The notes under the pieces: generated by a model
What the model was told of the DNA's origin: nothing
What the model saw: only the letters and a program-made list of their open reading frames with translations
Databases searched by the model: none
In this document: piece after piece, positions 1 to 6,575 of the stretch
Numbering within the stretch: the stretch's first letter is position 1
How the letters are laid out: every line of letters begins with the position of its first letter
NCBI GenBank assembly: GCA_903952885.1
Contig: CAJBHE010000207.1
Location: forward strand, 1-14,312
Reading direction: 5' to 3'
Source of the DNA: an uncultured Burkholderiales bacterium
GTDB lineage: Bacteria; Pseudomonadota; Gammaproteobacteria; Burkholderiales; Burkholderiaceae_C
Length of the DNA stretch: 14,312 bases
Made by a program: the position numbers and the translations under genes

Positions 1-407
1 CCCACTTTGTGAGCCATGGCCACCACTTGCTGAGTGACTTGAACGTTGTACTCAAAACTAGAGGGGGTTTTGCCGTCTTCCATCAACGAACCGTCCATCA
101 TGACGGAGCCAAAGCCAAGGTCAATTGCGCCTTGGCAAACCTTGGGCGATGTGCCGTGGTCTTGATGCATGACCAAAGGAATGTGGGGGTAGGCTTCCGT
201 TGCAGCTTGGATCAAATGCTTGATGAATGGCTCACCCGCGTATTTGCGTGCACCGGCGCTGGCTTGCAAGATCACAGGCGCACCTACGGCGTCGGCAGCC
301 ATCATTACGGCTTGCACCTGTTCCAAGTTGTTGACGTTGAAAGCTGGAATGCCGTAACCGTGCTCTGCAGCGTGGTCCAAAAGTTCGCGCATCGATACGA
401 GTGCCAT
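1..407 (-). CDS. fba: Class II fructose-bisphosphate aldolase, N-terminal part (runs off left edge)
   Basis: Cleaves fructose-1,6-bisphosphate to dihydroxyacetone phosphate and glyceraldehyde-3-phosphate in glycolysis, gluconeogenesis or the Calvin cycle, in the cytoplasm. Reading the reverse strand from ATG at 407-405 gives 135 residues beginning MALVSMRELLDHAAEHGYG, followed by the typical IPAFNVNN (20-27), ILQAS (46-50) and the metal/catalytic HQDHG box (81-85, where D83 would be the catalytic acid and H84 a zinc ligand), then GFGSVMMDGS (98-107). This is the zinc-dependent class II type (FbaA/CbbA). A GAGGA ribosome-binding site lies about 8 bases before the ATG. The gene follows pyk in the same direction after 68 bp, so it is probably the distal gene of a glycolytic operon. 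About the last 220 residues expected for the family are outside the window. Confidence 0.95.
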   Translation of the reverse strand, partial: MALVSMRELLDHAAEHGYGIPAFNVNNLEQVQAVMMAADAVGAPVILQASAGARKYAGEPFIKHLIQAATEAYPHIPLVMHQDHGTSPKVCQGAIDLGFGSVMMDGSLMEDGKTPSSFEYNVQVTQQVVAMAHKV

Positions 408-425
408 GGGGAATCCTCAAAAATT

Positions 426-479
426 AAAAACTGATGTGACTGCTGGCAATTTTAAAGGCGGCAGTTCAAACACCATCAG
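426..479 (-). terminator. Hairpin with T-tract between pyk and fba (terminator or attenuator)
   Basis: On the reverse strand an imperfect stem starts at the pyk stop codon. CTGATG-G-TG plus ACTGC (479-471 and 465-461) pairs with GCAGTCACATCAG (443-431), with one bulged G and a small internal loop, and is followed directly by five T residues (430-426). This fits a weak intrinsic terminator or attenuator that would lower fba transcription relative to pyk. It could also only protect the pyk 3' end. Not tested energetically. Confidence 0.45.
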
Positions 480-1909
480 CGCACTTCGCAAATGCGCATC
501 ATGTTGGTCCCGCCCGGTGTGCCCATAGGGTCGCCGCAGGTGATGGCATACACATCGCCCGTGTCTACAATTCCGCGCAATTTGAGGTGCGCTTCGGCTT
601 GGGCCATCGCGGTTTCACGGTCCGCGCTGGTGTCCATCAACAAGGCACGCACGTTACGGAACAGAGCCATGCGTCGTTGCGACGCCACTTTGGTGGTCAC
701 CGCATAGATGGGAATGTGAATGCGATGGCGGCTCATCCACAACACGGTGGAGCCAGATTCCGTCAACGCCACGATGGCCTTGGCCCCCAAATGGTGGGCC
801 GTGAACAGCGCGCCCATGGCAATCGATTGGTCAATGCGCGTGAAGGTTTGACCTTTGAAATCGGCGTCCAGCTCCACGTCCTCGGCGGCTTCGGCGGCCT
901 CGCAAATCTTGGACATTTCTTCCACGGTTTCCAGCGGATATTTGCCCGCAGCCGTTTCTGCGCTCAGCATGACGGCATCTGTGCCATCCAGCACGGCATT
1001 GGCCACATCACTCACCTCGGCGCGGGTGGGGACGGGGTTGGTGATCATGCTCTCCATCATTTGGGTGGCGGTGATCACCACCTTGTCGTGCTGACGAGCC
1101 AGTTTGATCATGCGCTTTTGCAATGCAGGTACAACGGCATTGCCCACTTCCACAGCCAAGTCGCCACGCGCCACCATGATGCCGTCACTGGCGCGCAAAA
1201 TTTCGTCCAACAGCGGGATGGCTTCGGCGCGCTCAATTTTGGCAATCAAGCCAGGTTTGTGGTTGTAGGGCGCACCCGCAACGTTGGCCAATTGACGTGC
1301 CATTTCCATGTCGGTGGCGTTTTTGGGGAAACTCACGGCCAAGTAGTCCGCTTGGAAGCTCATCGCGGTTTTGATGTCTTCCATGTCTTTGGCGGTCAAG
1401 GCGGGCGCAGTCAAGCCGCCGCCTTGTTTGTTGATGCCTTTGTTGTTTGACAACTCGCCGCCCACTTTGACCGTGGTGTGCACTTGCTCTCCGCGCACCA
1501 GATCGACGGTCAACACAATCAAGCCGTCGTTCAGCAGCAGCAAGTCACCAGGCTTCACATCTCGGGGGAGCTCTTTGTAGTCGAGGCCCACGCCTTGCAA
1601 GTCACCGGGTTCGGTGCGTGAGGCATCGAGCACAAACTTGGAGCCATTTTCGAGCATGACCTTGCCTTCGGCAAATTTACCCACCCGAATCTTGGGGCCT
1701 TGCAAGTCGGCCATGATGGCCACTTCGCGGCCAGCACGAGTAGCGGCCTCACGAACCAAACGGGCGCGGTCAATGTGGTCTTGGGCTTTGCCATGGCTGA
1801 AGTTCAGGCGAACCACGTTCACACCAGCACGGATCATGGCTTCCAACAATGCGGGATCGCTGGAAGCAGGTCCTAAGGTGGCAACAATTTTGGTGGCGTG
1901 ACGGGCCAT
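476..1909 (-). CDS. pyk: Pyruvate kinase
   Basis: Converts phosphoenolpyruvate and ADP to pyruvate and ATP, the last step of glycolysis, in the cytoplasm. The 477-residue protein has the full family length. Near the N terminus are TKIVATLGPAS (6-16) and VVRLNFSHG (32-40, with the nucleotide/PEP-contacting Arg and Asn). The B domain spans roughly 70-170. The active-site signature LIAKIERAEAI (221-231) contains the catalytic Lys224 and the metal-binding Glu226. IMVARGDLAVE (244-254) and ITATQMMESM (279-288) follow, then NPVPTRAEVSDVANAVLDG (291-309). The regulatory C domain occupies about 345-477. The start is supported by AGGAGA about 7 bases upstream. It lies upstream of fba on the same strand; pgk lies further upstream on the same strand but is separated by two opposite-strand genes, so pyk must have its own promoter in 1910-2143. 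Confidence 0.97.
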   Translation of the reverse strand: MARHATKIVATLGPASSDPALLEAMIRAGVNVVRLNFSHGKAQDHIDRARLVREAATRAGREVAIMADLQGPKIRVGKFAEGKVMLENGSKFVLDASRTEPGDLQGVGLDYKELPRDVKPGDLLLLNDGLIVLTVDLVRGEQVHTTVKVGGELSNNKGINKQGGGLTAPALTAKDMEDIKTAMSFQADYLAVSFPKNATDMEMARQLANVAGAPYNHKPGLIAKIERAEAIPLLDEILRASDGIMVARGDLAVEVGNAVVPALQKRMIKLARQHDKVVITATQMMESMITNPVPTRAEVSDVANAVLDGTDAVMLSAETAAGKYPLETVEEMSKICEAAEAAEDVELDADFKGQTFTRIDQSIAMGALFTAHHLGAKAIVALTESGSTVLWMSRHRIHIPIYAVTTKVASQRRMALFRNVRALLMDTSADRETAMAQAEAHLKLRGIVDTGDVYAITCGDPMGTPGGTNMMRICEVR

Positions 1910-2044
1910 GCGTGGTTCTCCTGTGGGTTTCTATTGACTTCATTCTTGCATGCTTAAAGCTCGAAGCTGTGACGCGTTGATTGCCACAAACCGCATGAAT
2001 GTCTTCTTTTAGCATCGCTTCCAGCCTCAAAGCCTTTGGGGCTG

Positions 2045-2076
2045 AACGGGTAAACACCCGTTTCAGACCGAAACGG
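2045..2076. repeat. Two overlapping, mutually exclusive inverted repeats
   Basis: AACGGGT (2045-2051) pairs with ACCCGTT (2056-2062) around a four-base loop. CCGTTTC (2058-2064) pairs with GAAACGG (2070-2076) around a five-base loop. The two stems share bases 2058-2062, so only one can form in an RNA. Read as DNA it is three copies of AACGG in alternating orientation, which could be an operator array. Both stems are exact; the function is inferred only. Confidence 0.55.
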
Positions 2077-2093
2077 CGATAATTCTTAGTCAA

Positions 2094-2117
2094 TTGATGC
2101 AAATCAGTGCGCATCAA
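2094..2117. repeat. Inverted repeat upstream of the desaturase start
   Basis: TTGATGC (2094-2100) and GCATCAA (2111-2117) form an exact 7-bp inverted repeat with a 10-base spacer, ending 26 bp before the desaturase ATG. It would lie in the 5' leader if transcription starts near 2090. It is a candidate operator (for example for a fatty-acid-responsive repressor) or a leader hairpin; I do not recognise it as the site of a known regulator. Confidence 0.45.
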
Positions 2118-2143
2118 AACCGCTCACCTAAGATTCGTTACCT

Positions 2144-3229
2144 ATGGCCACACACATCCAACCTATCCTCCCCGGCGAACCCATGCCGCACCGCAAAGTC
2201 ATGCGTGAGTGGCTAATTCCTCTGGCTGAGCGCACCACCGCGCTAGCCATTTTGATGCTGGTTGTTGACTACGTTCTGTGGGCCGCTTTATTGGCCGGCA
2301 CGGTGTACTTCGATACTTGGTGGGCCAAGCTCCTGAGCGGCTGCGCCGCTGGTTTCGTGATTGGCCGTTTGTTCATCATCGGACACGACGCTTGCCACCA
2401 AAGCCTGACACCGCACCGCAACCTCAACAAGTGGCTGGGCCGCATTGCCTTCTTGCCGTCATTGACAGCCTACAGCCTGTGGGACATCGGCCACAACGTG
2501 GTGCACCACGGCTACACCAACCTCAAAAACTTCGACTTCGTGTGGGCGCCTTACACCCCCGAAGAGTACGCAGCCTTGAGCACGGGCGCCAAAATAAAAG
2601 ACCGCATCTACCGCAGCGGCTGGGCACCTGGCCTGTACTACATGATCGAAATCTGGTGGAACAAGATGGTGTTCCCCAACGAGAAGCACATGCCCACTCG
2701 CCGCCCCATCTTCATCAAAGATGGCTTGCTCATCACGGCCTTTGGCTCGGCTTGGGTCGCTGTCATGGTGTGGGCTGCCATTGCCACTGAGCAAACCATT
2801 GGCTACATTTTGTTGATGGGCGTTGCCTTGCCCTTCTTCTTCTGGGTGACGATGATTGGTTTCGTGGTTTACGTGCATCACACCCATGTGGACGTCTCTT
2901 GGCACGAAGAGCGCACAGGCTGGTCAAAGGCTTCGCCTTTTGTGTCCACCACCGTGCACTTGACCTTCCCGTTCAACATCGGCGCGCTGATGCACCACAT
3001 CATGGAGCACACCGCTCACCACTTGGACATGAGCATCCCTCTGTACAAGCTGAAGCAAGCGCAAAGCAAACTCGAAGAGTTGCTGCCAGAACGCATCATC
3101 GTTCAGCCGTTCTCATGGAGCTGGTATGTGCAAACCGCTCGCGACTGCAAACTGTATGACTTCAAGACCGACAGTTGGACCACATACGACGGCAAGGTCA
3201 CCAGCCCTCGGGCCATGAAAGCTGCTTAA
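2144..3229 (+). CDS. Membrane-bound fatty acid desaturase
   Basis: A di-iron integral membrane desaturase of the FA_desaturase family (PF00487), expected to introduce double bonds in acyl chains of membrane lipids at the inner membrane. The 361-residue protein shows the histidine boxes: HDACH (81-85), HNVVHH (117-122) and HTAHH (289-293), with further His in YVHHTH (243-248) and MHHIMEH (283-289). This HX3H / HX3HH / HX2HH spacing is of the delta-12/omega-6-like type. Hydrophobic segments lie around 30-55, 62-80, 195-215 and 220-245. No cytochrome b5 or ferredoxin domain is fused. The start is uncertain: no Shine-Dalgarno sequence precedes ATG 2144, and Met14 is an alternative. It interrupts the glycolytic cluster on the opposite strand, and a strong terminator follows it. 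The exact substrate and position of desaturation cannot be read from the sequence. Confidence 0.88.
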   Translation: MATHIQPILPGEPMPHRKVMREWLIPLAERTTALAILMLVVDYVLWAALLAGTVYFDTWWAKLLSGCAAGFVIGRLFIIGHDACHQSLTPHRNLNKWLGRIAFLPSLTAYSLWDIGHNVVHHGYTNLKNFDFVWAPYTPEEYAALSTGAKIKDRIYRSGWAPGLYYMIEIWWNKMVFPNEKHMPTRRPIFIKDGLLITAFGSAWVAVMVWAAIATEQTIGYILLMGVALPFFFWVTMIGFVVYVHHTHVDVSWHEERTGWSKASPFVSTTVHLTFPFNIGALMHHIMEHTAHHLDMSIPLYKLKQAQSKLEELLPERIIVQPFSWSWYVQTARDCKLYDFKTDSWTTYDGKVTSPRAMKAA

Positions 3230-3257
3230 TCACCCGTTGATTTTTGTCAAGCCTTCC

Positions 3258-3295
3258 AAAGCCCCGCCAATTCAGATGAAATTGCGGGGCTTTTT
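3258..3295 (+). terminator. Intrinsic terminator after the desaturase gene
   Basis: AAAGCCCCGC with AATT further in (3258-3272) pairs with AATT-GCGGGGCTTT (3279-3293), with one bulged C, around a short CAGATG-like loop, and ends in a run of five T (3291-3295). It lies 29 bp after the desaturase stop codon and is a textbook rho-independent terminator. The A-rich 5' flank could let it work in both directions. Confidence 0.88.
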
Positions 3296-3313
3296 CTTGT
3301 ACGCTTTGTCCTC

Positions 3314-3685
3314 ATGAAATTCATTGTTTTGTTTTTGTTAGCCGTTGCATCTACTGCGTCACAAGCCATGTGGGTGACGGTCACACGCAACGAAGTGGCC
3401 ACGGTTTACATCGACTCCAGCGCCATCGTGAAAATGGGCTACAACCGCCGCGTGTGGGTGGTGTACGACCTACAAGCACCCGACGCCACAGGCCAACAAT
3501 CGGTCAAGTCGTACATCGACTACGACTGCACCGAAGGCAAATACAAAACCCTCAGCGCCAGCAGCCACCCCAACAAAATGGGCAATGGCCCTGCCATCAA
3601 AGCCCTGCCCGTGCCCGAAGGCTGGCGGCCCGTGAGCCAAGACAGCATGAGCCGTCAGTTGTTTGCGTTTGCTTGTGCTTGGTGA
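3314..3685 (+). CDS. Small secreted protein resembling surface-adhesin protein E
   Basis: A 123-residue protein with an N-terminal signal peptide (MKFIVLFLLAVASTASQA, likely cleaved after A18), then a compact domain starting WVTVTRNEVATVYID. The pattern, with a beta-rich start, the SYIDYDC segment (66-72), a closing Cys121 and the GWRPV stretch (103-107), resembles the surface-adhesin protein E family (PF16747), known from Haemophilus protein E and widespread in betaproteobacteria as small periplasmic proteins of unknown role. Cys72 and Cys121 may form a disulfide. The name comes from family resemblance; adhesion is not implied here. The ATG lies only 18 bp after the T-tract of the preceding terminator and has no clear Shine-Dalgarno sequence. 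The gene converges on pgk with an 11-bp gap. Confidence 0.75.
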   Translation: MKFIVLFLLAVASTASQAMWVTVTRNEVATVYIDSSAIVKMGYNRRVWVVYDLQAPDATGQQSVKSYIDYDCTEGKYKTLSASSHPNKMGNGPAIKALPVPEGWRPVSQDSMSRQLFAFACAW

Positions 3686-3696
3686 GTTTGGTTGAA

Positions 3697-4890
3697 TTAA
3701 CCCGCAGCGCGTTGGGTCAAAATCTCAAACGCAGGCAAGGTCTTGCCCTCCAGCACTTCCAAGAAAGCGCCGCCGCCAGTCGAGATGTAACCCACTTGCT
3801 TTTCGATGCCGTACTTGGCAATGGCCGCCAGGGTGTCGCCACCGCCTGCGATGCTGAACGCGCTTGATTCGGCAATGGCGTGTGCAATGGTTTTCGTACC
3901 GTTTTCAAATGCGGCAAATTCAAACACGCCCACAGGGCCGTTCCACACAATCGTGCCGGCTTTCATCAGTTGAGCGGCCAGCTTGGCTGCAGTCTCTGGG
4001 CCGATGTCCAAAATCATGTCGTCGTCTGCCACGTCGGTGGCTTTCTTGACGGTGGCCACTGCGTCAGCCGCGAAGGTTTTAGCTGTCACCACGTCGGTGG
4101 GGATGGGCACTTCAGCGCCGCGTGCTTTCATGATGTCAATCACAGCTTTGGCTTCACCTACCAAGTCGTGTTCGGCCAAGCTCTTGCCAATGTTCAGGCC
4201 AGCGGCCAGCATGAAGGTGTTGGCAATGCCACCGCCCACAATCAGCTGGTCCACATTGTTGGCCAAACTCCTGAGGATGGTCAGCTTGGTGGACACCTTG
4301 CTGCCCGCCACAATGGCGTCCAATGGTCGTTTGGGGTTGGCCAAGGCTTTGGCGATGGCGTCAATTTCTGCGGCCAATAAAGGGCCTGCACAGGCCACGG
4401 GCGCGTATTGCGCGATGCCGTAAGTCGTGCCTTCGGCGCGGTGCGACGTGCCAAAGGCGTCGTGCACAAAAATGTCGCACAACGCGCCCAGCTTGCGGGC
4501 CAATTCATCGTTGTTCTTTTTCTCTCCAATGTTCACGCGGCAGTTCTCAAGCAGCACCACTTGGCCTGGCTCAACGTCAACACCGTCCACCCAGTTAGAA
4601 ATCAGCGGCACGCGGCAGCCCAACAGCTCGCTCAAACGCTCGGCCACGGGGGCCAGTGAATCTTCGGGTTTGAATTCACCTTCGGTGGGGCGGCCCAAGT
4701 GCGAGGTGACCATCACCGCCGCACCCACTTCGAGCGCCATGCGAATGGCAGGCACGCTCGCGCGGATACGCGTGTCTTCCGTGATCTGGCCATCGTCGTC
4801 TTGAGGCACGTTCAGATCTGCGCGGATGAACACGCGTTTGCCTTTGGCCGAGCCGTTGGCGCACAAATCAGAGAAGCGAATGATAGTCAT
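3697..4890 (-). CDS. pgk: Phosphoglycerate kinase
   Basis: Transfers the acyl phosphate of 1,3-bisphosphoglycerate to ADP to give ATP and 3-phosphoglycerate, or the reverse in carbon fixation and gluconeogenesis, in the cytoplasm. The 397-residue length is normal. The signature VFIRADLNVP (20-29) holds the substrate-binding Asp25 and Asn27; Arg41, SHLGRP (63-68), Arg118 and HRAEG (150-154) complete the basic patch. Lys residues of GSKVSTK (196-202) and VWNGPVGVFE (315-324) bind nucleotide, and GGGDT (349-353) is the C-terminal phosphate-binding loop. No Shine-Dalgarno sequence is obvious before the ATG, but the start matches the family N terminus. It lies in the same orientation as pyk and fba; in many Burkholderiales pgk and pyk are adjacent, here they are split by two opposite-strand genes. 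Confidence 0.97.
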   Translation of the reverse strand: MTIIRFSDLCANGSAKGKRVFIRADLNVPQDDDGQITEDTRIRASVPAIRMALEVGAAVMVTSHLGRPTEGEFKPEDSLAPVAERLSELLGCRVPLISNWVDGVDVEPGQVVLLENCRVNIGEKKNNDELARKLGALCDIFVHDAFGTSHRAEGTTYGIAQYAPVACAGPLLAAEIDAIAKALANPKRPLDAIVAGSKVSTKLTILRSLANNVDQLIVGGGIANTFMLAAGLNIGKSLAEHDLVGEAKAVIDIMKARGAEVPIPTDVVTAKTFAADAVATVKKATDVADDDMILDIGPETAAKLAAQLMKAGTIVWNGPVGVFEFAAFENGTKTIAHAIAESSAFSIAGGGDTLAAIAKYGIEKQVGYISTGGGAFLEVLEGKTLPAFEILTQRAAG

Positions 4891-4979
4891 GGAAGTAAGC
4901 GGTAAAAGTAAAAACTGCCGCTATTCTAAAAGTTCAAGCTTGCGCCAGATTGGCTAACCAAGCGGCACTTCCGGCCGAA
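4891..4979 (-). promoter_or_regulatory. Upstream region of pgk with a weak promoter candidate
   Basis: The 89 bp between the SDR gene stop and the pgk start. On the reverse strand TAGAAT (4928-4923) could be a minus-10 box for pgk, but no convincing minus-35 box lies at the right distance. A short inverted repeat AGCGG/CCGCT (4898-4902 and 4918-4922) would lie in the resulting leader. No clear terminator for the SDR gene is seen, so transcription from it into pgk is possible. Confidence 0.3.
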
Positions 4980-5729
4980 TTATCCGCGCCCCACAAACGG
5001 CATCTTGGTCGCCATCACCGTCATGAACAACACATTGGCCGTCAGTGGCAAACGCGCCATGGCCATGAAGCTATCGACCACGCCTTGCATGTCCATACGG
5101 GCTTCGGGCTTCACGCTGCCGTCGGCCTGCACAGCGCCCGCGGCAAACTTCTCGGTCATGTCGCTGGCCACGTTGCCAATGTCAATCTGGCCCACCGCAA
5201 TGTCAAACGCGCGCCCGTCGAGCGAGGCCGCCTTGGTCATGCCCGTGATGGCGTGCTTGGTGGCCGTGTAAGCGATAGAGCCAGGACGCGGCGCGTGCGC
5301 CGAAATCGAACCGTTGTTGATGATGCGCCCGCCCTGAGGCGATTGCGTTTGCATGAGCTTGAACGCGTGAGACAGGCAATAAAACGCGCCATTGAAATTG
5401 ACATCCACCGAACGACGCCAGTCAGCGCCTGACAAATCGGCGGGCGTGCTGGCGGGCAAAAAGATGCCAGCGTTGTTGAACAGCAAATCCACACGGCCAT
5501 ATTTGGCACGCACGCTGTCAAACAACTTGGCCACCTCGTCTTCATGGCTGACATCACAGGACACCGCCCACGCGTTAGCTGCATGTTTCCCAGCACTTTG
5601 TACGGTGGCCTCTAGCGCATCCGCACGACGCCCCACCAACACCACCTGCCAGCCATCCGCCAACAAAGCCAAAGCGCATGCTTTGCCAATACCTGAACTT
5701 GCACCTGTCACGACTGCTACTTTGCTCAT
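4980..5729 (-). CDS. Short-chain dehydrogenase/reductase (SDR) family oxidoreductase
   Basis: A 249-residue classical SDR, an NAD(P)-dependent cytoplasmic oxidoreductase with a Rossmann fold. The cofactor loop TGASSGIG is at 8-15, and Arg34-Arg35 after the second strand favours NADP(H). CDV (58-60), NNAG (85-88), Asn111, Ser141, and the YTATK active site (Tyr154, Lys158) form the complete Asn-Ser-Tyr-Lys tetrad. The protein therefore looks catalytically intact. The substrate cannot be told; the length fits 3-oxoacyl-ACP-reductase-like or alcohol dehydrogenase members. AGGAG about 8 bases before the ATG supports the start. It is upstream of pgk in the same direction (89-bp gap) and divergent from the cupin gene, with 111 bp between the starts. 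Confidence 0.9.
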   Translation of the reverse strand: MSKVAVVTGASSGIGKACALALLADGWQVVLVGRRADALEATVQSAGKHAANAWAVSCDVSHEDEVAKLFDSVRAKYGRVDLLFNNAGIFLPASTPADLSGADWRRSVDVNFNGAFYCLSHAFKLMQTQSPQGGRIINNGSISAHAPRPGSIAYTATKHAITGMTKAASLDGRAFDIAVGQIDIGNVASDMTEKFAAGAVQADGSVKPEARMDMQGVVDSFMAMARLPLTANVLFMTVMATKMPFVGRG

Positions 5730-5772
5730 GGGTTGCTCCTGTGTAAAAGCACGATTGTGAACAAGCTAACGA

Positions 5773-5810
5773 GCTGCTTGGCTCATGGCTGTCTCGTGCG
5801 CGTAAGCAGC
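5773..5810. repeat. Inverted repeat in the SDR/cupin divergent region
   Basis: GCTGCTT (5773-5779) and AAGCAGC (5804-5810) are exact inverted copies 24 bases apart, within the 111-bp region between the divergent SDR and cupin starts. It may be a spaced operator or chance; with a 24-base spacer an RNA hairpin would be weak. Confidence 0.25.
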
Positions 5811-5840
5811 CACAGGCTAGCGCCGCGCTAAAGTAGGGCC

Positions 5841-6224
5841 ATGAGCACATTCAACAAAGTCATCCTCTTCACCGACACCGACGGCTTCGCGCGTTTCCGC
5901 GAGGAAACCGTCGCGCTGTCCGAAGGTAAACCGCAAGTGCGCTTGTCGCCACTTATGGCCAGTGGTGGTATGCAGCTGCGCCGCAGCCCTGTGGGGTTTC
6001 GCAGCGACTTTCATTGCACCGACAACCCGCAATGGTTGTTTGTGTTGGAGGGTCAGATGGAAATCTTTTTGCAAGACGGCACGTCGCGCGTGTTTGGCCC
6101 GGGCGAGCATTTTTACTCGGCCGATGTGTTGCCCGCAGGCGCCACGTTTGACGCCAAAGTGCACGGCCACAGGAGCCGCCAAGTGGGGCCTGATGAACTC
6201 ATCACACTTTTTGTTCGCAGCTAA
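5841..6224 (+). CDS. Single-domain cupin protein
   Basis: A 127-residue cytoplasmic protein with a small beta-barrel (cupin_2-like) fold. The recognisable part is HCTDNPQWLFVLEGQMEI (58-75), matching cupin motif 1 in shape, then the turn FGPGEHF (90-96) and a closing strand with VHGH (112-115). The usual metal-binding set of motif 1 is only partly present (His58, Glu71), so metal binding and catalysis are uncertain. I do not recognise a specific function. The start has only a weak TAGGG sequence upstream. The neighbouring divergent SDR gene might work on a related substrate, but this is only proximity. The stop codon directly abuts the stop codon of azlD, which runs in the opposite direction. 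Confidence 0.75.
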   Translation: MSTFNKVILFTDTDGFARFREETVALSEGKPQVRLSPLMASGGMQLRRSPVGFRSDFHCTDNPQWLFVLEGQMEIFLQDGTSRVFGPGEHFYSADVLPAGATFDAKVHGHRSRQVGPDELITLFVRS

Positions 6225-6575
6225 TTACCAGCCAAGCACTAAGTGCAGGGGCAAATAAACGCCCATGCCCAACACGATGGTCAGCAGCACATTGCGCTTG
6301 AAGAAGTAAACCGCCACGCCCACCGCTGCTGCATAAATGCGGGCCTCTTGCCAAGTGGCGATCAGCTCGCCTTGGCTCATCACAATTTCAGGCACCACCA
6401 CGGCTGACAGGGCAGCGATGGGTGCATATTGCAAGCCGCGCTGCGCCCAGTGGGGCAAATGCCACTCGCGGTTGCTAAGAAAGAAAAAACTGCGCGTAAC
6501 GGCTGTGACGATGGCCAAACCCACAATGACCCAAAGGGTCCAGGCGTCGGTCACGTTCAAGTCGGTGCTGTTCAT
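6225..6575 (-). CDS. azlD: AzlD-family branched-chain amino acid transport subunit
   Basis: A 116-residue integral membrane protein, the small partner of AzlC in a two-component exporter for branched-chain amino acids or analogues (as in Bacillus AzlCD and E. coli YgaZH). Hydrophobic segments lie around 13-33, 50-65, 78-92 and 95-114. The QYAPIAALSAVVVPEI segment (49-64) is typical of AzlD. Its ATG overlaps the azlC stop by four bases (ATGA), so the two are translationally coupled. The Liv transporter later in the window is an importer type and lies in a separate operon, so no joint function is implied. Confidence 0.9.
   Translation of the reverse strand: MNSTDLNVTDAWTLWVIVGLAIVTAVTRSFFFLSNREWHLPHWAQRGLQYAPIAALSAVVVPEIVMSQGELIATWQEARIYAAAVGVAVYFFKRNVLLTIVLGMGVYLPLHLVLGW

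Larger units (their letters stand above)
1910..2143. promoter_or_regulatory. Divergent intergenic region between pyk and the desaturase gene
   Basis: This 234-bp region is the longest gene-free stretch and must hold promoters for pyk (leftward) and the desaturase (rightward). It contains three exact inverted repeats, listed separately. A GATAAT hexamer at 2078-2083 could be a minus-10 box for the desaturase, but no good minus-35 box lies 16-18 bp upstream. The pyk ribosome-binding site lies at its left end. No reading frame here looks like a real gene. Confidence 0.6.

Noticed and set aside
587..1450. Long (287-codon) open frame antisense to pyruvate kinase
   Set aside because: It lies wholly inside pyk on the other strand, resembles no family, has a His/Gly/Gln-rich composition typical of the antisense shadow of a GC-rich gene, and lacks a ribosome-binding site.
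1770..2117. 115-codon reverse frame covering the pyk start and its upstream region
   Set aside because: It overlaps the pyk N-terminal coding region in another frame, has no family resemblance, and would contain the regulatory inverted repeats; the AGGAGA-preceded pyk start explains the region better.
2278..2905. Frames overlapping the desaturase on both strands
   Set aside because: They lie within the desaturase gene whose three histidine boxes are intact; the alternative products are Arg/His-rich and unrecognisable.
4030..4101. Short repeated ACGTCGGTGG-type sequence within pgk
   Set aside because: Two chance occurrences from similar codon strings (Asp/Thr/Val-rich segments) in a coding gene.
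3880..4804. Several forward open frames antisense to pgk
   Set aside because: All are contained in the well-supported pgk gene and show shadow-like composition without recognisable domains.
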